Assembly (NCBI GenBank): GCA_028752905.1
Contig: JAQNBH010000011.1
Location: 21,552,841-21,616,840, forward strand
DNA length: 64,000 bases
Reading direction: 5' to 3'
Source: Cladorhizidae sp. MBARI D1340-BT2
Lineage: Eukaryota; Porifera; Demospongiae; Poecilosclerida; Cladorhizidae
The notes beneath the pieces were generated by a model. It was not told the origin of the DNA. It worked only from the letters and a program-made list of their open reading frames with translations, and ran no database searches. Shown in pieces: positions 22,600-34,864 of this stretch. Position 1 is the stretch's first letter; every line of letters begins with the position of its first letter. The translations under genes and the position numbers were made by a program.

Positions 22600-23200
22600 T
22601 GCATTAAGTGGGGTATTTTTAGGTCTCCTTGCTGCTCTTTCTTGCGGTGAAAGATCTGGTGAAAGATCTGGGCGAACAAAGATTGTACTTAACTTGAACC
22701 CTTTGAGTTTCTGTTTGGAAATTAAGATTAATCTTTTGCACGAGGTCAGGTCTTGGGCAAACATTATCATCGCCATCACTACGATGAACATGCTTGCCTA
22801 GCCTAAATAAATCCTTACCATCGAGATAAACACAAATCTCATCAACCAAGGCACGAGTGTCCAGAAAGTTCTGTTCTGGAATGCCAAAAAATATGACATT
22901 GGCACTTCTATGTACCTGATTTATTGATTGATGTGATGGGGCAGCAACTGTAGCATGAACTCTGGGAGAAGTCCTGTTCTCATGTGAAGAAGAAACTTGA
23001 TCCTTAATAGATGTAAGATCAGAAGACAAGTTATTCAAAGAGGAAGAGATCTTATCACTCAATGAAATAGAAATTTCCTGAACACGACTATTAATTGAAT
23101 CTTTCAAGTCTCTAAGACTAGAAGTCTGAGTTGACAGAATGGATGTAAGTTTGCTGAGATTAACTTGCATGTCTCTAACTTGATTGTTAGTAACCTCCAT
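22600..23200 (-). pseudogene. LINE ORF1 protein
   Basis: Starting at the ATG at 23200, the N-terminal 75 residues have a heptad-like hydrophobic pattern rich in L, S, I and Q (MEVTNNQVRDMQVNLSKL), in keeping with a trimerising coiled coil. About residue 100 the frame reads SANVIFFGIPEQNFLDTRAL and later YLDGKDLFRLGKHVHR, a pattern seen in the RRM-like ORF1 proteins of CR1/L2-type LINEs. A frameshift near 22720-22760 moves the end of the domain (LKGFKLSTIFVRPDLS, QERAARR) into the next frame. RPDLSPDLSPQE shows a small internal duplication. Confidence 0.75.
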
Positions 23201-24154
23201 ATTGGATCCCTAATACACAAGTTTGATTCTTGTACAGTGGCTGCAGGTAAATCAGTAGCCATGGGAGGGAGCTTCAGCAGCTCTATAGCTTAACAGTAAA
23301 TTGGCGGAATTTGTTCAGAGGAGTCAAGCAGATAAAGTATCATTGATTATTAAGTCAACTGAAGGACACTTCTCTGAACCACGTCTTCGATGGTAGGTAA
23401 AGCCAGAAGTTTCCAACTCTGAACGAGAATGATCCCAAAGCAATAGCAGAGAAATTTTCACACAGAGCTTGTTTGAGAGTCGTGATCTCCTTTCAACTTA
23501 TATGCCTTGACAAAATTTATTAATTAATTTACAATAAATGACCAGACATCAGATTACAAATGTCTAATTAAACCTAACTGTCTACCATTATGGCACCAGA
23601 TATGTGAGCAATTAGCAAGTGATAGATAATCAGCAAGAAATGGATGCAATGAAGGAACTGTTGCATTGTAGAAAAGTTTTTCAAGAAACCAAATTTGCCA
23701 AATAGTAATTGCAATGCTGTTTTTGAGAATGATCCATTGGGCCTAGTGGAACACAGCTAAGCAAAGAGATTAGCCCGTGGTTCCTGACACTGGATTTGTC
23801 TCCATGCTTATATATTAGCATGATTTAAGACCAGTTCACAACATGATGGTGGACTAGCATAGTGTTGCGCTAGCATAGTGTTGCGCTCAGCTACTTCCTT
23901 CCATTCTGCTGAGTGGTCGAGTTAACTAAAGTAACAATTACAATCAAAACATGCGAAGGAAAGATACGAAGAATGATAGGCCAATAGGTTCGGCCCGCTA
24001 CCACCAAATGTTAGCGTGGTCAGTCGCTGAATGCTTAGCGAGTCCCTGAAGTTAGATAAGACCTCACAAAATATATCTACATAGTCAGAACCACCACTGA
24101 GCTGGGACGCTTGCAGCCAACAATCAACACCTTTGTCAACCTAATTACTCTATA
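23201..24154. other. No gene recognised
   Basis: Includes the possible 5' untranslated part of the LINE just above 23200. Around 23510-23545 is an AT-rich stretch (AAATTTATTAATTAATTTAC). GTTGCGCTAGCATAGTGTTG-type sequence is doubled near 23860-23890. Confidence 0.4.
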
Positions 24155-24215
24155 CAGTAGGAAGTCAGTTAGCCGAACATGTTTGGATAACTGAAATGTT
24201 TGGATAACTGAAGTG
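24155..24215 (+). mobile_element. Tigger/pogo-like terminal inverted repeat (left end), preceded by TA
   Basis: TA at 24153-24154 is followed by CAGTAGGAAGTCAGTTAGCC, then two direct GTTTGGATAACTGAA copies. It is homologous to the reverse complement of 14754-14825. On the opposite strand a nearby frame (about 24530-24450) encodes an acidic end (DKDDVDDEEKEE) that could be the C-terminus of its transposase, although it could also belong to the adjacent gypsy remnant. Confidence 0.5.
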
Positions 24216-24559
24216 CACAAAATGTTCATCAAGTTACCACAATAATGTACAATTATTATGACAGCATCTTAACAACAATGTGAATAACTTAATTACAAGT
24301 ATTAGAGTCTGAAAGCTTTGTCTCTAACTTTTGTTTCTTTCTGATTTATCCATCTCTTTTTTTCAGTTTCAAGCTAGAGACTGTTCAGCATCACCGTTGT
24401 GCTCATTGGAATTCCATGCTACTGCTCTTGAACATATACAGCTGGAACACACTACTCTTCTTTCTCTTCATCATCTACATCATCTTTGTCCCCCTCTACA
24501 GCAAGTGCCACCATCTCCTCTTCTGTCTTAACGATATCATGTAGATTGATCATTCCAGG

Positions 24560-25385
24560 TCATGATCTCCTCGAACTCAGTCAGTGGTAGTTGGGATGTC
24601 TCATTGAGAAGACAAACCACTGATGGTGACTCCCACCTGGCCAACATACTCACATGAAATGTTCGGTTTCTCCTTACCTGCCTTGACCTTATATATACTA
24701 TGGCTTAGTTTTTCTGAGATAGGATATTGTGCTTGTCACCTGGCCAGCAAATTGTTGGATGATGAGGGCAACCAGGACTAGGTCATCCACCTGGAAGAAG
24801 CGTTCACGAGCTGTCCTGTCATACTAGATCTTCATTTTGTCCTTGTCCCAACTGAGTTGTGCAGGCCAGGTGTCGAGCTGCCTCCAACTTCTCGTAGGTG
24901 TTGAGTAGGAAGGAGATGACACTCTCCTTACACTTAGTCGGCTGCCTCCACTGTTCCTGCAACACGTCTAGTGGTCCTCGGGGATTCCTCCCATACATCA
25001 GTTCAAATGGTCTGAACCCTGTGCTCTGGTGGGGAAGTTCACGTAATGCAAAAAGTAAGTAGGGAATGCTCATGTGCCACTGTCCTTCAAACCTCTCAAC
25101 ATACTTACGTAGTCCACTCTTTAGGGTTGCATTGTAGCACTCTACCATTCCATCTGTCTCTGGATGATAGTCTGCAGTCTTGATGTGGGACACCCCAAAC
25201 ATCCGTATGAATTTCTCCATCAGTTTGCTGCAGAAGTTGAAGCCCGTGTCAGAGAGAATCTCATCAGGGAACCCCACTCTGGAGAATATCTCCACCAGAG
25301 CATCTGCAACATCTCTGCTTGTTGTGGTCTTCAGCCGTGGTGTGGTGGGGGATACCAGGGCATGCAGATTGGGGATGTCCACTCA
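24560..25385 (-). pseudogene. Ty3/gypsy-type retrotransposon integrase fragment
   Basis: The open stretch 25382-24819 reads TTTSRDVADALVEIFSRVGF, then PDEILSDTGFNFCSKLMEKF (second catalytic Asp), YHPETDGMVECYNATLKSGL (catalytic Glu, with VECYN in place of the usual VERFN) and FALRELPHQSTGFRPFELMY with GRNPRGPLD. This is the C-terminal half of a DDE integrase core. Further on, another frame gives YDRTARERFFQVDDLVLV, the start of the post-core domain, after a TAG at about 24817. The first catalytic Asp, zinc finger, RT, protease and LTRs are all missing: the fragment is cut off at about 25385, exactly where the 24-bp satellite begins. Confidence 0.85.
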
Positions 25386-25398
25386 CAGGATGGCATCA

Positions 25399-27622
25399 TT
25401 CATGGCTTGCTTCACACCAGAGTTCATGGCTTGAATCAGAGTTCATGACTGCTACACACCAGAGTTCATGTCTTGCTACACACCAGAATTCATAGCTTGA
25501 TACACACCAGAGTTAAGGGCTTGATGCACGGAGTTCATGGCTTGCTACACACCAGAATTCAAGGCTTGATGCACTCCAGAGTTCATGGCTTGATGCAGGC
25601 CAGTGTTCATGGCTTGCTAAACACCAAAGTTTATAGCTTGATACCCACTAGAGTTCATATCTTGATAAACACCAGAGTTCATTGCTTGATGCACATCCTA
25701 GTTCATGCCTTGATGCACACCAGAGTTCATGGCATGATGCACACCAGAGTTCATGGATTGATGCACATCAGAGTTCATGTCTTGCTAAACACCAAACATC
25801 ATAGCTTGATACCCACTAGAGTTCATAGCTTGATAAATACCAGAGTTCATTGCTTGATGCACATCCTAGTTCATGGCTTGATACACACCAGAGTACATAG
25901 CTTGATACACACCTGAGTTCATGGCTGGATACGGAGTTCATGGATACTGACATAAGAATTCATGTCTTGATACACACCATAGTACATGGCATGATGCACA
26001 CCAGACTTCGTAGAGTTCATCGCTTGCTGCACACCCGAAGTCATGGCTTGGTGCACACCCGAGTTCATAGCCTGCACACCAGAGTTTATGCCTAGAAGCA
26101 CACCCGAGTTCATGGCTTTATGCACACCAGAGTTCATGGCTTGATGCACACCAGAGTTCATAGCTTTATACAGACCAGAGTTAATAGCTTGATGCACGCC
26201 AGAGTTCATGGCTTGCTACACACCAGAGTTCATGGCTTGATGCACACCAGAGTTCATAGCTTGATGCACAACAGAGTTAATAGCTTGATACAAAATAGAG
26301 TTCATGGCTTGATGCACCCCAGAGTTCATGGCTTGCTGGATGCCAGAGTTCATGTCTTGCTACACATCAGAGTTCATACATAGCTTGATACACACCAGAG
26401 TTTATAGCTTGATGCACACCAGAGTTCATGACTTGTTGCACACCAGATTTCATGGCTTGGTACACACCAGAGTACATGGCTTAACACACCAGTGTTCAAG
26501 GCTTGCTGCACACAGAGTTAATGGCTTGATACAGAGTTCATGACTGCTACACACCAGAGTTCATGTCTTGCTACAGAGCAGAATTCATAGCTTGATACAC
26601 ACCAGAGTTACTGGCTTGATGCACGCCGGAGTTCATGGCTTGCTACACACCAGAGTTCATGGCTTGATGCACACCAGAGTTCATGGCTTGATGCACACCA
26701 GAGTTCATGGTTTGATGCACACCAGAGTTAATAGCTTGATACACACCAGAGTTCATGGCTTGATGCACACCAGAGTTCATGGCTTGAAACACATCAGAGT
26801 TCATGGCTTGATATGCCAGACTTCATGGCTTGATAGAGAGTTCATTACTGCTACACACCAGAGGTCAAGTCTTGCTACACACCAGTGTTCATAGCGTGAT
26901 ACACACCAGAGTTCATGGCTTGATGCATGCCAGAGTTCATAGCTTGCTCCATGCCAGAGTTCAAGGCTTGCTACCCACCAGAGTTCATAGCTTGATACCC
27001 ATCAGAGTTCATGGCTTGATGCACACCAAAGTTCATGGCTTGATGCACACCAGAATTCATGGCTTGATGCAAACCAGAATTCATATAGCTTGTTAGAGAC
27101 TGGAGTTTATAGCTTGATACACACCAGAATTCATGTTTTGCTACACACCAGAGTTCATATAGCTTGATACAGACCTGAGTTCGTAGCTTGATACACACCA
27201 AAGTTCATGGCTTGATGCACACCAGAGTTCATGGCTTGATGCACACCAGAGTTCATGGCTTGACACACTCCAGCGTTCATGGCTTAACACACCAGATTTC
27301 ATGGTTTGATACAGAGTTCATGACTGATATACACCAGAGTGCATGTCTTGCCACACACCAGAGTTCATAGCTTGATACACACCAGAGTTCATGGCTTGTT
27401 GCACATCAAAGTTGATGGCTTGATGCACACCTGAGTTAATGGCTTGATGCACACCAGAATTCATGGCTTGATGCACACAACGGTTCAAGGCTTTATGCAC
27501 ACCAGAATTCATGGCTTGATGCAAACCAGAGTTCATGGCTTGATGCAAACTAAAGTTCATGGCTTGATGAATACCAGAGTTCAAGGTTCGATACACACCA
27601 GAGTTCATGGCTTGAGACACCA
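25399..27622 (-). repeat. 24-bp satellite, inverted section
   Basis: Tandem 24-bp units are read here as GAGTTCATGGCTTGATGCAC followed by ACCA, the reverse complement of the units to the right of 27630. Units are more diverged at the left margin next to the integrase fragment (25399-25480) and some are shortened, for example the GAGTTCATGACTGCTACACA landmark near 25440 and 26540. About 90 units. Open frames here (MHTRVHGL or MNSGVHQA octapeptides) follow from the unit length being a multiple of three. Confidence 0.95.
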
Positions 27623-27637
27623 GATGAACTCTGGTGT
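27617..27637. other. Orientation switch of the satellite at a short palindrome
   Basis: ACACCAGA at 27617-27624 and TCTGGTGT at 27630-27637 are perfect 8-bp inverted arms around TGAAC. Units point left on one side and right on the other, so this is the hinge of the inversion. Confidence 0.9.
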
Positions 27638-30600
27638 GTATCGAGCTATGAACTCTGCTGTGCATAAAGCCATGAACTCTGGTGTGTAGCAGTCATGAAC
27701 TCTGTAACAAGTTATGAACTCTGGCATGCAGCAAGCCATGAACTCTGGTGTGTCAAGCCATAAACTCTTGTGTGTACCAAGTCATGAACTCTGTGTGCAT
27801 CAAGCCATGAACTCTGGTCTCGATCAAGCCATGAACTCTGGTGTGCAACAAGACATGAACTCAGGTGTGCATCAAGCCATGAACTCTAGTTTGCATCAAG
27901 CCTTGAACTCTGGTGGGTGTCAGGCTATGAACTCTGGTCTGTATCTAGATATGAACACTGGTGTGTAGCAAGACATGAACTCTGGTGTGTATCGAGCTAT
28001 GAACTCTGATCTGTATCCAGCTACATGTATGAACTCTGGTGTGTAGCAAGCCATGAATTCTGGTGTGTAGCAGTCATGAACTCTGTATCAAGCCATAAAT
28101 TCTGGTGTTCATCAATCCATGAACTCTGGTATGCATCAAGCCATGAACTCAGCTGTGTAAGAAGCCATGAACTCTGGCGTGCAGAAAGCTATGAACTCTG
28201 GCATGCATCAAGCCATGAACTCTGGTATGTATCAAGCTATAAACTCTGGTATGTAGCAAGACATGAACTCTGGTATGTATCGAGCTATGAACTCTGCTGT
28301 GCATCAAGCCATGAACTCTGGTGTGTCAAGCCATGAACCCTTGTGTGTACCAAGCCATGAACTCTAATGTGAATCAAGCCATGAACTCTGGTGTGCATCA
28401 AGCCATGAATTCTGGTGTGTAGCAAGCCATGAATTCTAGTGTGCATCAAGCCATGAACTCTGGTGTGCATCAAGCCATGAACTCCTCTAGGATGCATCAA
28501 GCTATGAACTCTGTTGTGTAGGAAGCCATGAACTCTGGCATGCTGCAAGTTATGAACTCTGGCGTGCATCAAGCAATGAACTCTGGTATGTATAAAGCAA
28601 TGAACTCTGGTGTGTAGCAAGACATGAAGTCTGGTGTGTATCGAGCTATGAACTCTGCTGTGCATTAAGCCATGAACTCTGGTGTGTAGCAATCATGAAC
28701 TCTGTATCAAGTCATGAACTCTGGCAAGCAGCAAGCCATGAAGTCTGGTAAGTCAAGCCATGAATTCTTGTGTGTACTAAGCCATGAACACTGGTGTGCA
28801 TCAAGCCATGAACTCTGGTGTGCATCAAGCCATGAATTCTGGTGTGTCATGCCATAAATTCTTGTGTGTACCAAGCCATGAACTCTGGTATGCATCAAGC
28901 CATGAACTCTGGTGTCCATCAAGCCATGAACTCTGGTGTGCATCAAGCCATGCACTCTGGTGTGCATAAAACCATCAACTCTGGTCTGCAACAAGCCATG
29001 AACTCTAGTGGGTATCAAGCTATGAACTCTGGTCTGTATCTAGATAAGAACTCTGGTGTGTAGCAGCATGATCTCTGGTGTCTAATGAGCTATCAGCTCT
29101 GGTCTGTATCAAGCCATATGAACTCTGGTGTGTAGCAAGACATGAAATCTGGTGTGTATTAAGCTATGAACTATATTTAACAAGCTATATGAACTCTTAT
29201 GTGTAACAAGACAACAACTCTGGTGTGCATCAAGCCATGAAATCTGGTGGTTATTATGGTACTTTGGTGTGTAGCAAGCCATGAACTCTGGTTTGCATCA
29301 AGCCAAGAACTCTGATGTGCATCAAGCCATGAACTTTGGTGTGCATCAAGCCATGAACTTTGGTGTGAATCAAATCATGAACTCTGGTTTGAATCAAGTC
29401 ATGAACTCTGGTGTGCATTAAGCCTTATACTTTGGTGTGCATCAAGCCATGAACTCTGTTATGCTCCAATCCATGAACTTTGGTGTGCATCAAGCCATGA
29501 ACTCTGGTGTGCATCAAGCCATGAACTCTGGTGGGTATCAAGCTATGAACTATGGTATGCAGCAAGCCATGAACTCTGGCGTGCATCAAGCCATAATCTC
29601 TGGTATGCATCAAGCTATGAATTCTAGGGTGTAGCAAGACATGAATTCTGGTGTGTAGCAGTCATGAACTCTATATCAAGCCATGAAATCAGGTGTGCAT
29701 CAAGTCATGAACACTGGTGTGTCAAGCCATGAACTCTGGTGTGCATCAAGCCATGAACTCTGGTATGTATAAAGCAATGAACTCTGGTGTGTAGAAGACA
29801 TGAACTCTGGTGTGTATCGAGCTATGAACTCTGTTGTGCATTAAGCCATGAACTCTGGTGTGAAGCAGTCATGAACTCTATATCAAGTCAGGAACTCTGG
29901 CATGCAGCAAGCCATGAACTTTGGTGAGTCAAGCCAGGAACTCTTGTGTGTACCAAGCGTTGAACTGTGTTGTGCATCAAGCCATGAACTCTGGTGTCAT
30001 CAAGCCATGAACACTGGTGTGTAGCAAGCCATGAGCTCTGGTGTGTCAAGACATCAATTCTTGTGTGTACCAAGCCATGAACTCTGGTGTGCATCAAGCC
30101 ATGATCTCTGGTGTCCATCAAGCCATAAACTCTGGTGTGCATCAAGCCATGAACTCTGGTGTGCATAAATCCATGAACTCTGGTATGCAACAAGCCATGA
30201 ACTCTAGTGGGTATCAAGCTATGAACTCTGGTCTGTATCAAGCTATGAACTCTGGTGTGTATCAAGACATGAACTGTGGTGTGCATCAAGTCATGAACTC
30301 TGGTATGCAACAATCCATGAACTCTGGTGTACTTCAAGAAATGAACTCGGGTTTGCATCAAGCCATGAACTCTGTTGTGCATCAAGCCATGAACTCTGGT
30401 TTGTTTCGAGCTATGAACTCGGGTCTGAATCAAGTTGGTTTGTAGCAAGCCATGAAGTCTGGTGTGTAGCAGTCATGAACTCTGTATCAAGCCAGGAATT
30501 CTGGTGTGCATCAAGCCATGAACTCTGGTATGCATCAAGCCATGAACTTTGGTTAGTCAGAAGCCATGAACTCTGGCATGCAGCAAGCTACGAACTCTGG

Positions 30601-33600
30601 CATGCATCAAGCAATGAACTCTGTTATGTATCAAGCTATGAACTCTGGTGTGTTGCAAGACATGAACTCTGGCGTGCATCAAGCAATGAACTCTGCTGTG
30701 CATCAAGCAATGAACTCTGGTGTGTAGCAGGCATGAACTCTGTATCAATTCATGAACTCTGGAATGCAGCAAGCCATGAACTCTGGTGTGTCAAGCCATG
30801 AACTCTTGTGTGTACCAAGCCATGAATTCTGGTGTGCATCAAGCCATGAACTCTGGTGTGTAGCAAGCCATGAACTCTGGTATGCATCAAGCCATGAACT
30901 CTGGTGCGCATCAAGCCATGAACTCAGATGTGCATCAACACATGAACTCGGTGGCGCTGCAAATGATAAACTATATGAACCCTGGTATGCATCAAGCCGT
31001 GAACTCTGACGTGTATCAAGCAATGAACTCTGGTGTCAGTAGCCATGCACTCTGTATCAAGCCATGAACTCTGGTTTGTATCAAGCCATGCACTCTGGTG
31101 TGCATCAAGCTATGAATTATGGTGTGCATCGAGCCATGTACTCTGGTGTGCATCAAGCCATCAACTCTGGTGGGTATCAATATATGAACTCTGGTCAGTA
31201 TCAAGCTATGAACTCTGGTGTGTATCAAGACATGAACTGTGGTGTGCATCAAGTCATGATGTCTGGTGTGCAACAATCCATGAACTCTTGTGTACTTCAA
31301 GATATGAACTCGGGTTTACATCAAGCCATTTACTCTGTTGTGCATCAAGCCATGAACTCTGGTGGTTATCAAGCTCTGAACTCTGGTCTGTATCAAGCTA
31401 TGAACTCTGGTGTGTAGCAAGCCATTAAGTCAGGTGTGTAGCAGTCATGAACTCTGTATCAATCATGAACTCTGGTATGCATCAAGCCATTAACTCTGGG
31501 ATGCATCAAGCCATGAACTCTGGTGTGTAGGAAGCCATGAACTCTGGCGTGCTGCAAGCCATGAACTCTGGCATGCATCAAGCCATGAACTCTGATATGT
31601 ATAAAGCAATGAACTCTAGTGTGTAGCAAGACATGAACTCTGGTGTGTATAGAGCTATGAACTTTGGTCTGTTTCAAGCTATGAACTGGTGTGTAGCAAG
31701 TCATGAACTCTGGTGTGTATCGAGCTATGAACTCTGCTGTGCATCAAGCCATGAACTCTGGTGTGTAGCACTCATGAACTCTATATCAATTCATGAACTC
31801 TGGCATGCAGAAAGCCATGGACTCTGGTGTGTCAAGCCACGAACTCTTGTGTGTACCAAGCCATGAACTCGGGGGTGCAGCAAGAGATGAACTATATGAA
31901 CTCTGGTGTACATCAAGCCATTGTGTATCAAGCCATGAACTCTGGTGTCAGTTACCATGCACTCTGTATAAAGCCATGAACTCTGGTGTGTATCAATCCA
32001 TGCACTCTGGTGTGGATCCAGCTATGAATTATGGTGTCCATCAAGCAATGTACTCCGGTGTGCATCAAGCTATGAAATCTGATGGGTATAAATATATGAA
32101 CTCATGTCTGTATCAAGCTGTGAACTCTGGTGTGTATCAAGACTTGAACTCTGGTAGGCAGCAATCCATGAACTCTGGTGTACTTCAAGACATGAACTCG
32201 GGTGTGCATCAAGCCATGAACTCTATTGTGCATCAAGCCATGAACTCTGGTGGGTATCAAGCTATGAACTCTGGTCTGTATCAAGCTATGAACTCTGGTG
32301 TATAGCAAGCCATGACGTCTGGTCTGTGAACTCTGTATCAAACCATGAACTCTGGTGTGTATCAAGCCATGGACTCTGGGGTGCATCAAGCCATGAACTC
32401 TGGTGTGTAGGAAGCCATGATCTCTGGCGTGCTGCAAGCTATGAACTCTGGCGTGCATTAAGCCTTAAACTCTGGTATGTATAAAGCCATGAACTCTGGT
32501 GTGTAAGAAGCCATGAACTCTGACATGCAGCAAGCTACGAACTCTGGTGTGCATCAAGCAATGAACTCTGGTATGTATCAAGCTATGAACTCTGGTGTGT
32601 AGCAAGACATGAACTCTGGCGTGCATCAAGCAATGAACTCTACTGTGCATCAAGCCATGAACTCTGGTGTGTAGCAGTCATGAACTCTGTATCAAGTTAT
32701 GAACTCTGGCATGCAACAAGCCATGAACTCTGGTATGTTAAGCCATAAACTCTTGTGTGTAACAAGCCATGAACTCTGTGTGCATCAAGCCATGAACTCT
32801 GTTCTCCATCAAGCCATAAACTCTGGTGTGCATCGAGCCATGAACTCAAGTGTGCATAAATCCATGAACTCTGGTATGCAACAAGCCATGAACTCTAGTG
32901 GGTATCAAGCTATGAACTCTGGTCTGTATCAAGATATGAATTCTGGTGTGTAGCAAGACATGAACTCTCGTGTCTATTAAGCTATTAACTCTGGTCTGTA
33001 TCAAGCTATATGAACTCTGGTTTGTAGCAAGACATGAACTCTGGTGTGTATCAACTATGAACTATATATTCCATCAAGCTATATGAAATATTGTGTGTAA
33101 TAAGACATGAAGTCTGGTGTGCATCAAGCCATGAACTCAGATGGGTATTATGCTATGAACTCTGGTCTGTATCAAGCTATGAACTCTGGTGTGCATCAAG
33201 CCATGAACTTTGGTGTGCATCAAGCCATGAACTTTGGTGTGAATCAAGTCATGAACTCTGGTGTGAATCAAGTCATGAACTCTGGTGTGTATCAAGCCAT
33301 ACACTTTGGTGTTGCATCAAGTCATGCACACTGGTATGCATCAATCCATGAACTCTGGTGGGTATCAAGCTATGAACTCTGGTATGAAGCAAGCCATGAA
33401 CTCTGGTGTGTAAGAAGCCATGAACTCTGACATGCAGCAAGCTACGAACTCTGGTGTGCATCAAGCAATGAACTCTGGTATGTATCAAGCTATGAACTCT
33501 GGTGTGTAGCAAGACATGAACTCTGGCGTGCATCAAGCAATGAACTCTACTGTGCATCAAGCAATGAACTCTGGTGTGTAGCAGTCATGAACTCTGTATC

Positions 33601-34862
33601 AATTCATGAATTCTGGTATGCAGCAAGCCATGAACTCTGGTGTGTCAAGCCATGAACTCTTTTGTGTACCAAGCCATGAACTCTGGTGTGCATCAAGCCA
33701 TGAAATCTGGTGTGTAGCAATCCATGAACTCTGGTATGCATCAAGCCATGAACTCTGGTGTGCATCAAGCCATGATCTCAGATGTGCATCAACACATGAA
33801 CTCGGGGGCGCAGCAAATAATGAACTATATGAACTCTGGTGTGCATCAAGCCATGAACTCTGATGTATATCAAGCCATGAACTCTGGTGTCAGTAGCCAT
33901 GCACTCTGTATGAAGCCATGAACTCTGGTTTGTATCAAGCCATGCAATCTGGTTTGCATCAAGCTATGAATTATGTTGTGCATCAAGCCATGTACTCTGG
34001 TGTGCATCAAGCCATGAACTCTGGTGGGTATCAATATATGAACTCTGGTCTGTATCAAGCTATGAACTCTGGTGTGTATCAAGACATGAACTGTGGTGTA
34101 GATCAAGTCATGAAGTCTGGTTTGCAACAATCCATTAACTCTTGTGTACTTCAAGACATGAACTCGGGTTTGCATCAAGCCATGAACTCTGTTGTACATC
34201 AAGCCATGAACTCTGGTGTTTATCAAGCTCTGAACTCTGGTCTGTACCAAGCTACGTATGAACTCTGGTGTGTAGCAAGCCATTAAGTCAGGTGTGTAGC
34301 AGTCATGAACTCTGTATCAATCATAAACTCTGGTATCCATCAAGCCATTAACTCTGGGGTGCATCAAGCCATGAACTTGGGTGTGTAGGAAGCCATGAAC
34401 TCTGGCATGCTGCAAGCCATGAACTCTGGCATGCATCAATCCATGAACTCTGGTATGTATAAAGCAATGAACTCTGATGTCTAGCAAGTCATGAACTCTG
34501 GTGTGTATAGAGCTATGAACTTTGGTCTGTATTGAGCTATGAACTCTGCTGTGCATCAAGCCATTAACTCTGGTGTGTAGCACTCATGAACTCTATATCA
34601 ATTCATGAACTCTGGCATGCAGAAAGCCATGAACTCTGGTGTGTCAAGCCATGAACTCTTGTGTGTACCAAGCATTGAACTCGGGGGTGCAGCAAGCGAT
34701 GAACTTTATGAACTCTGGTGTACATCAAGCCATTGTGTATCAAGCCATGAACTCTGGTGTCAGTAGCCATGCACTCTGTATAAAGCCATGAACTCAGGTG
34801 TGTATCAAGCCATGCACTCTGGTGTGCATCAAGCTATGAATTATGGTGTGCATCAAGCCATG
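27630..34862 (+). repeat. 24-bp satellite, forward section 1
   Basis: The unit consensus begins CATGAACTCTGGTGTG and ends CATCAAGC (24 bp; MNSGVHQA in one frame). Common sub-types differ in the second half: GTGTGCATCAAGCC, GTGTGTAGCAAGAC (introducing a TAG stop), GTCTGTATCAAGCT and GGGTATCAAGCT. About 300 units. A 42-bp landmark made of a 23-bp and a 19-bp unit (TAGCAGTCATGAACTCTGTA then TCAAGCC) recurs near 28072, 30466, 31438, 32670, 33580 and 34290. Confidence 0.95.
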
Positions 34863-34864
34863 TA

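Larger units (their letters stand above)
19405..23200 (-). mobile_element. Non-LTR (LINE) retrotransposon, CR1/L2-like, decayed
   Basis: On the minus strand the element shows, 5' to 3', an ORF1 with coiled-coil-like and nucleic-acid-binding regions (23200 to about 22600), an AP-type endonuclease (22459-21606), a reverse transcriptase (about 21530-20140), a C-terminal domain (20045-19713) and a 3' tail of AAT repeats (seen as ATT repeats at 19405-19429 on the + strand). The gene order and tail are those of CR1/L2/Jockey-type LINEs; the exact clade needs phylogeny. It is inactivated by frameshifts and in-frame stops. The 5' boundary beyond 23200 and the target-site duplication were not identified. 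Confidence 0.85.

Noticed and set aside
24331..24531. 66-codon + strand ORF
   Set aside because: Opposite an acidic minus-strand reading (DDVDDEEKEE) that looks more like a transposase tail; no independent support.
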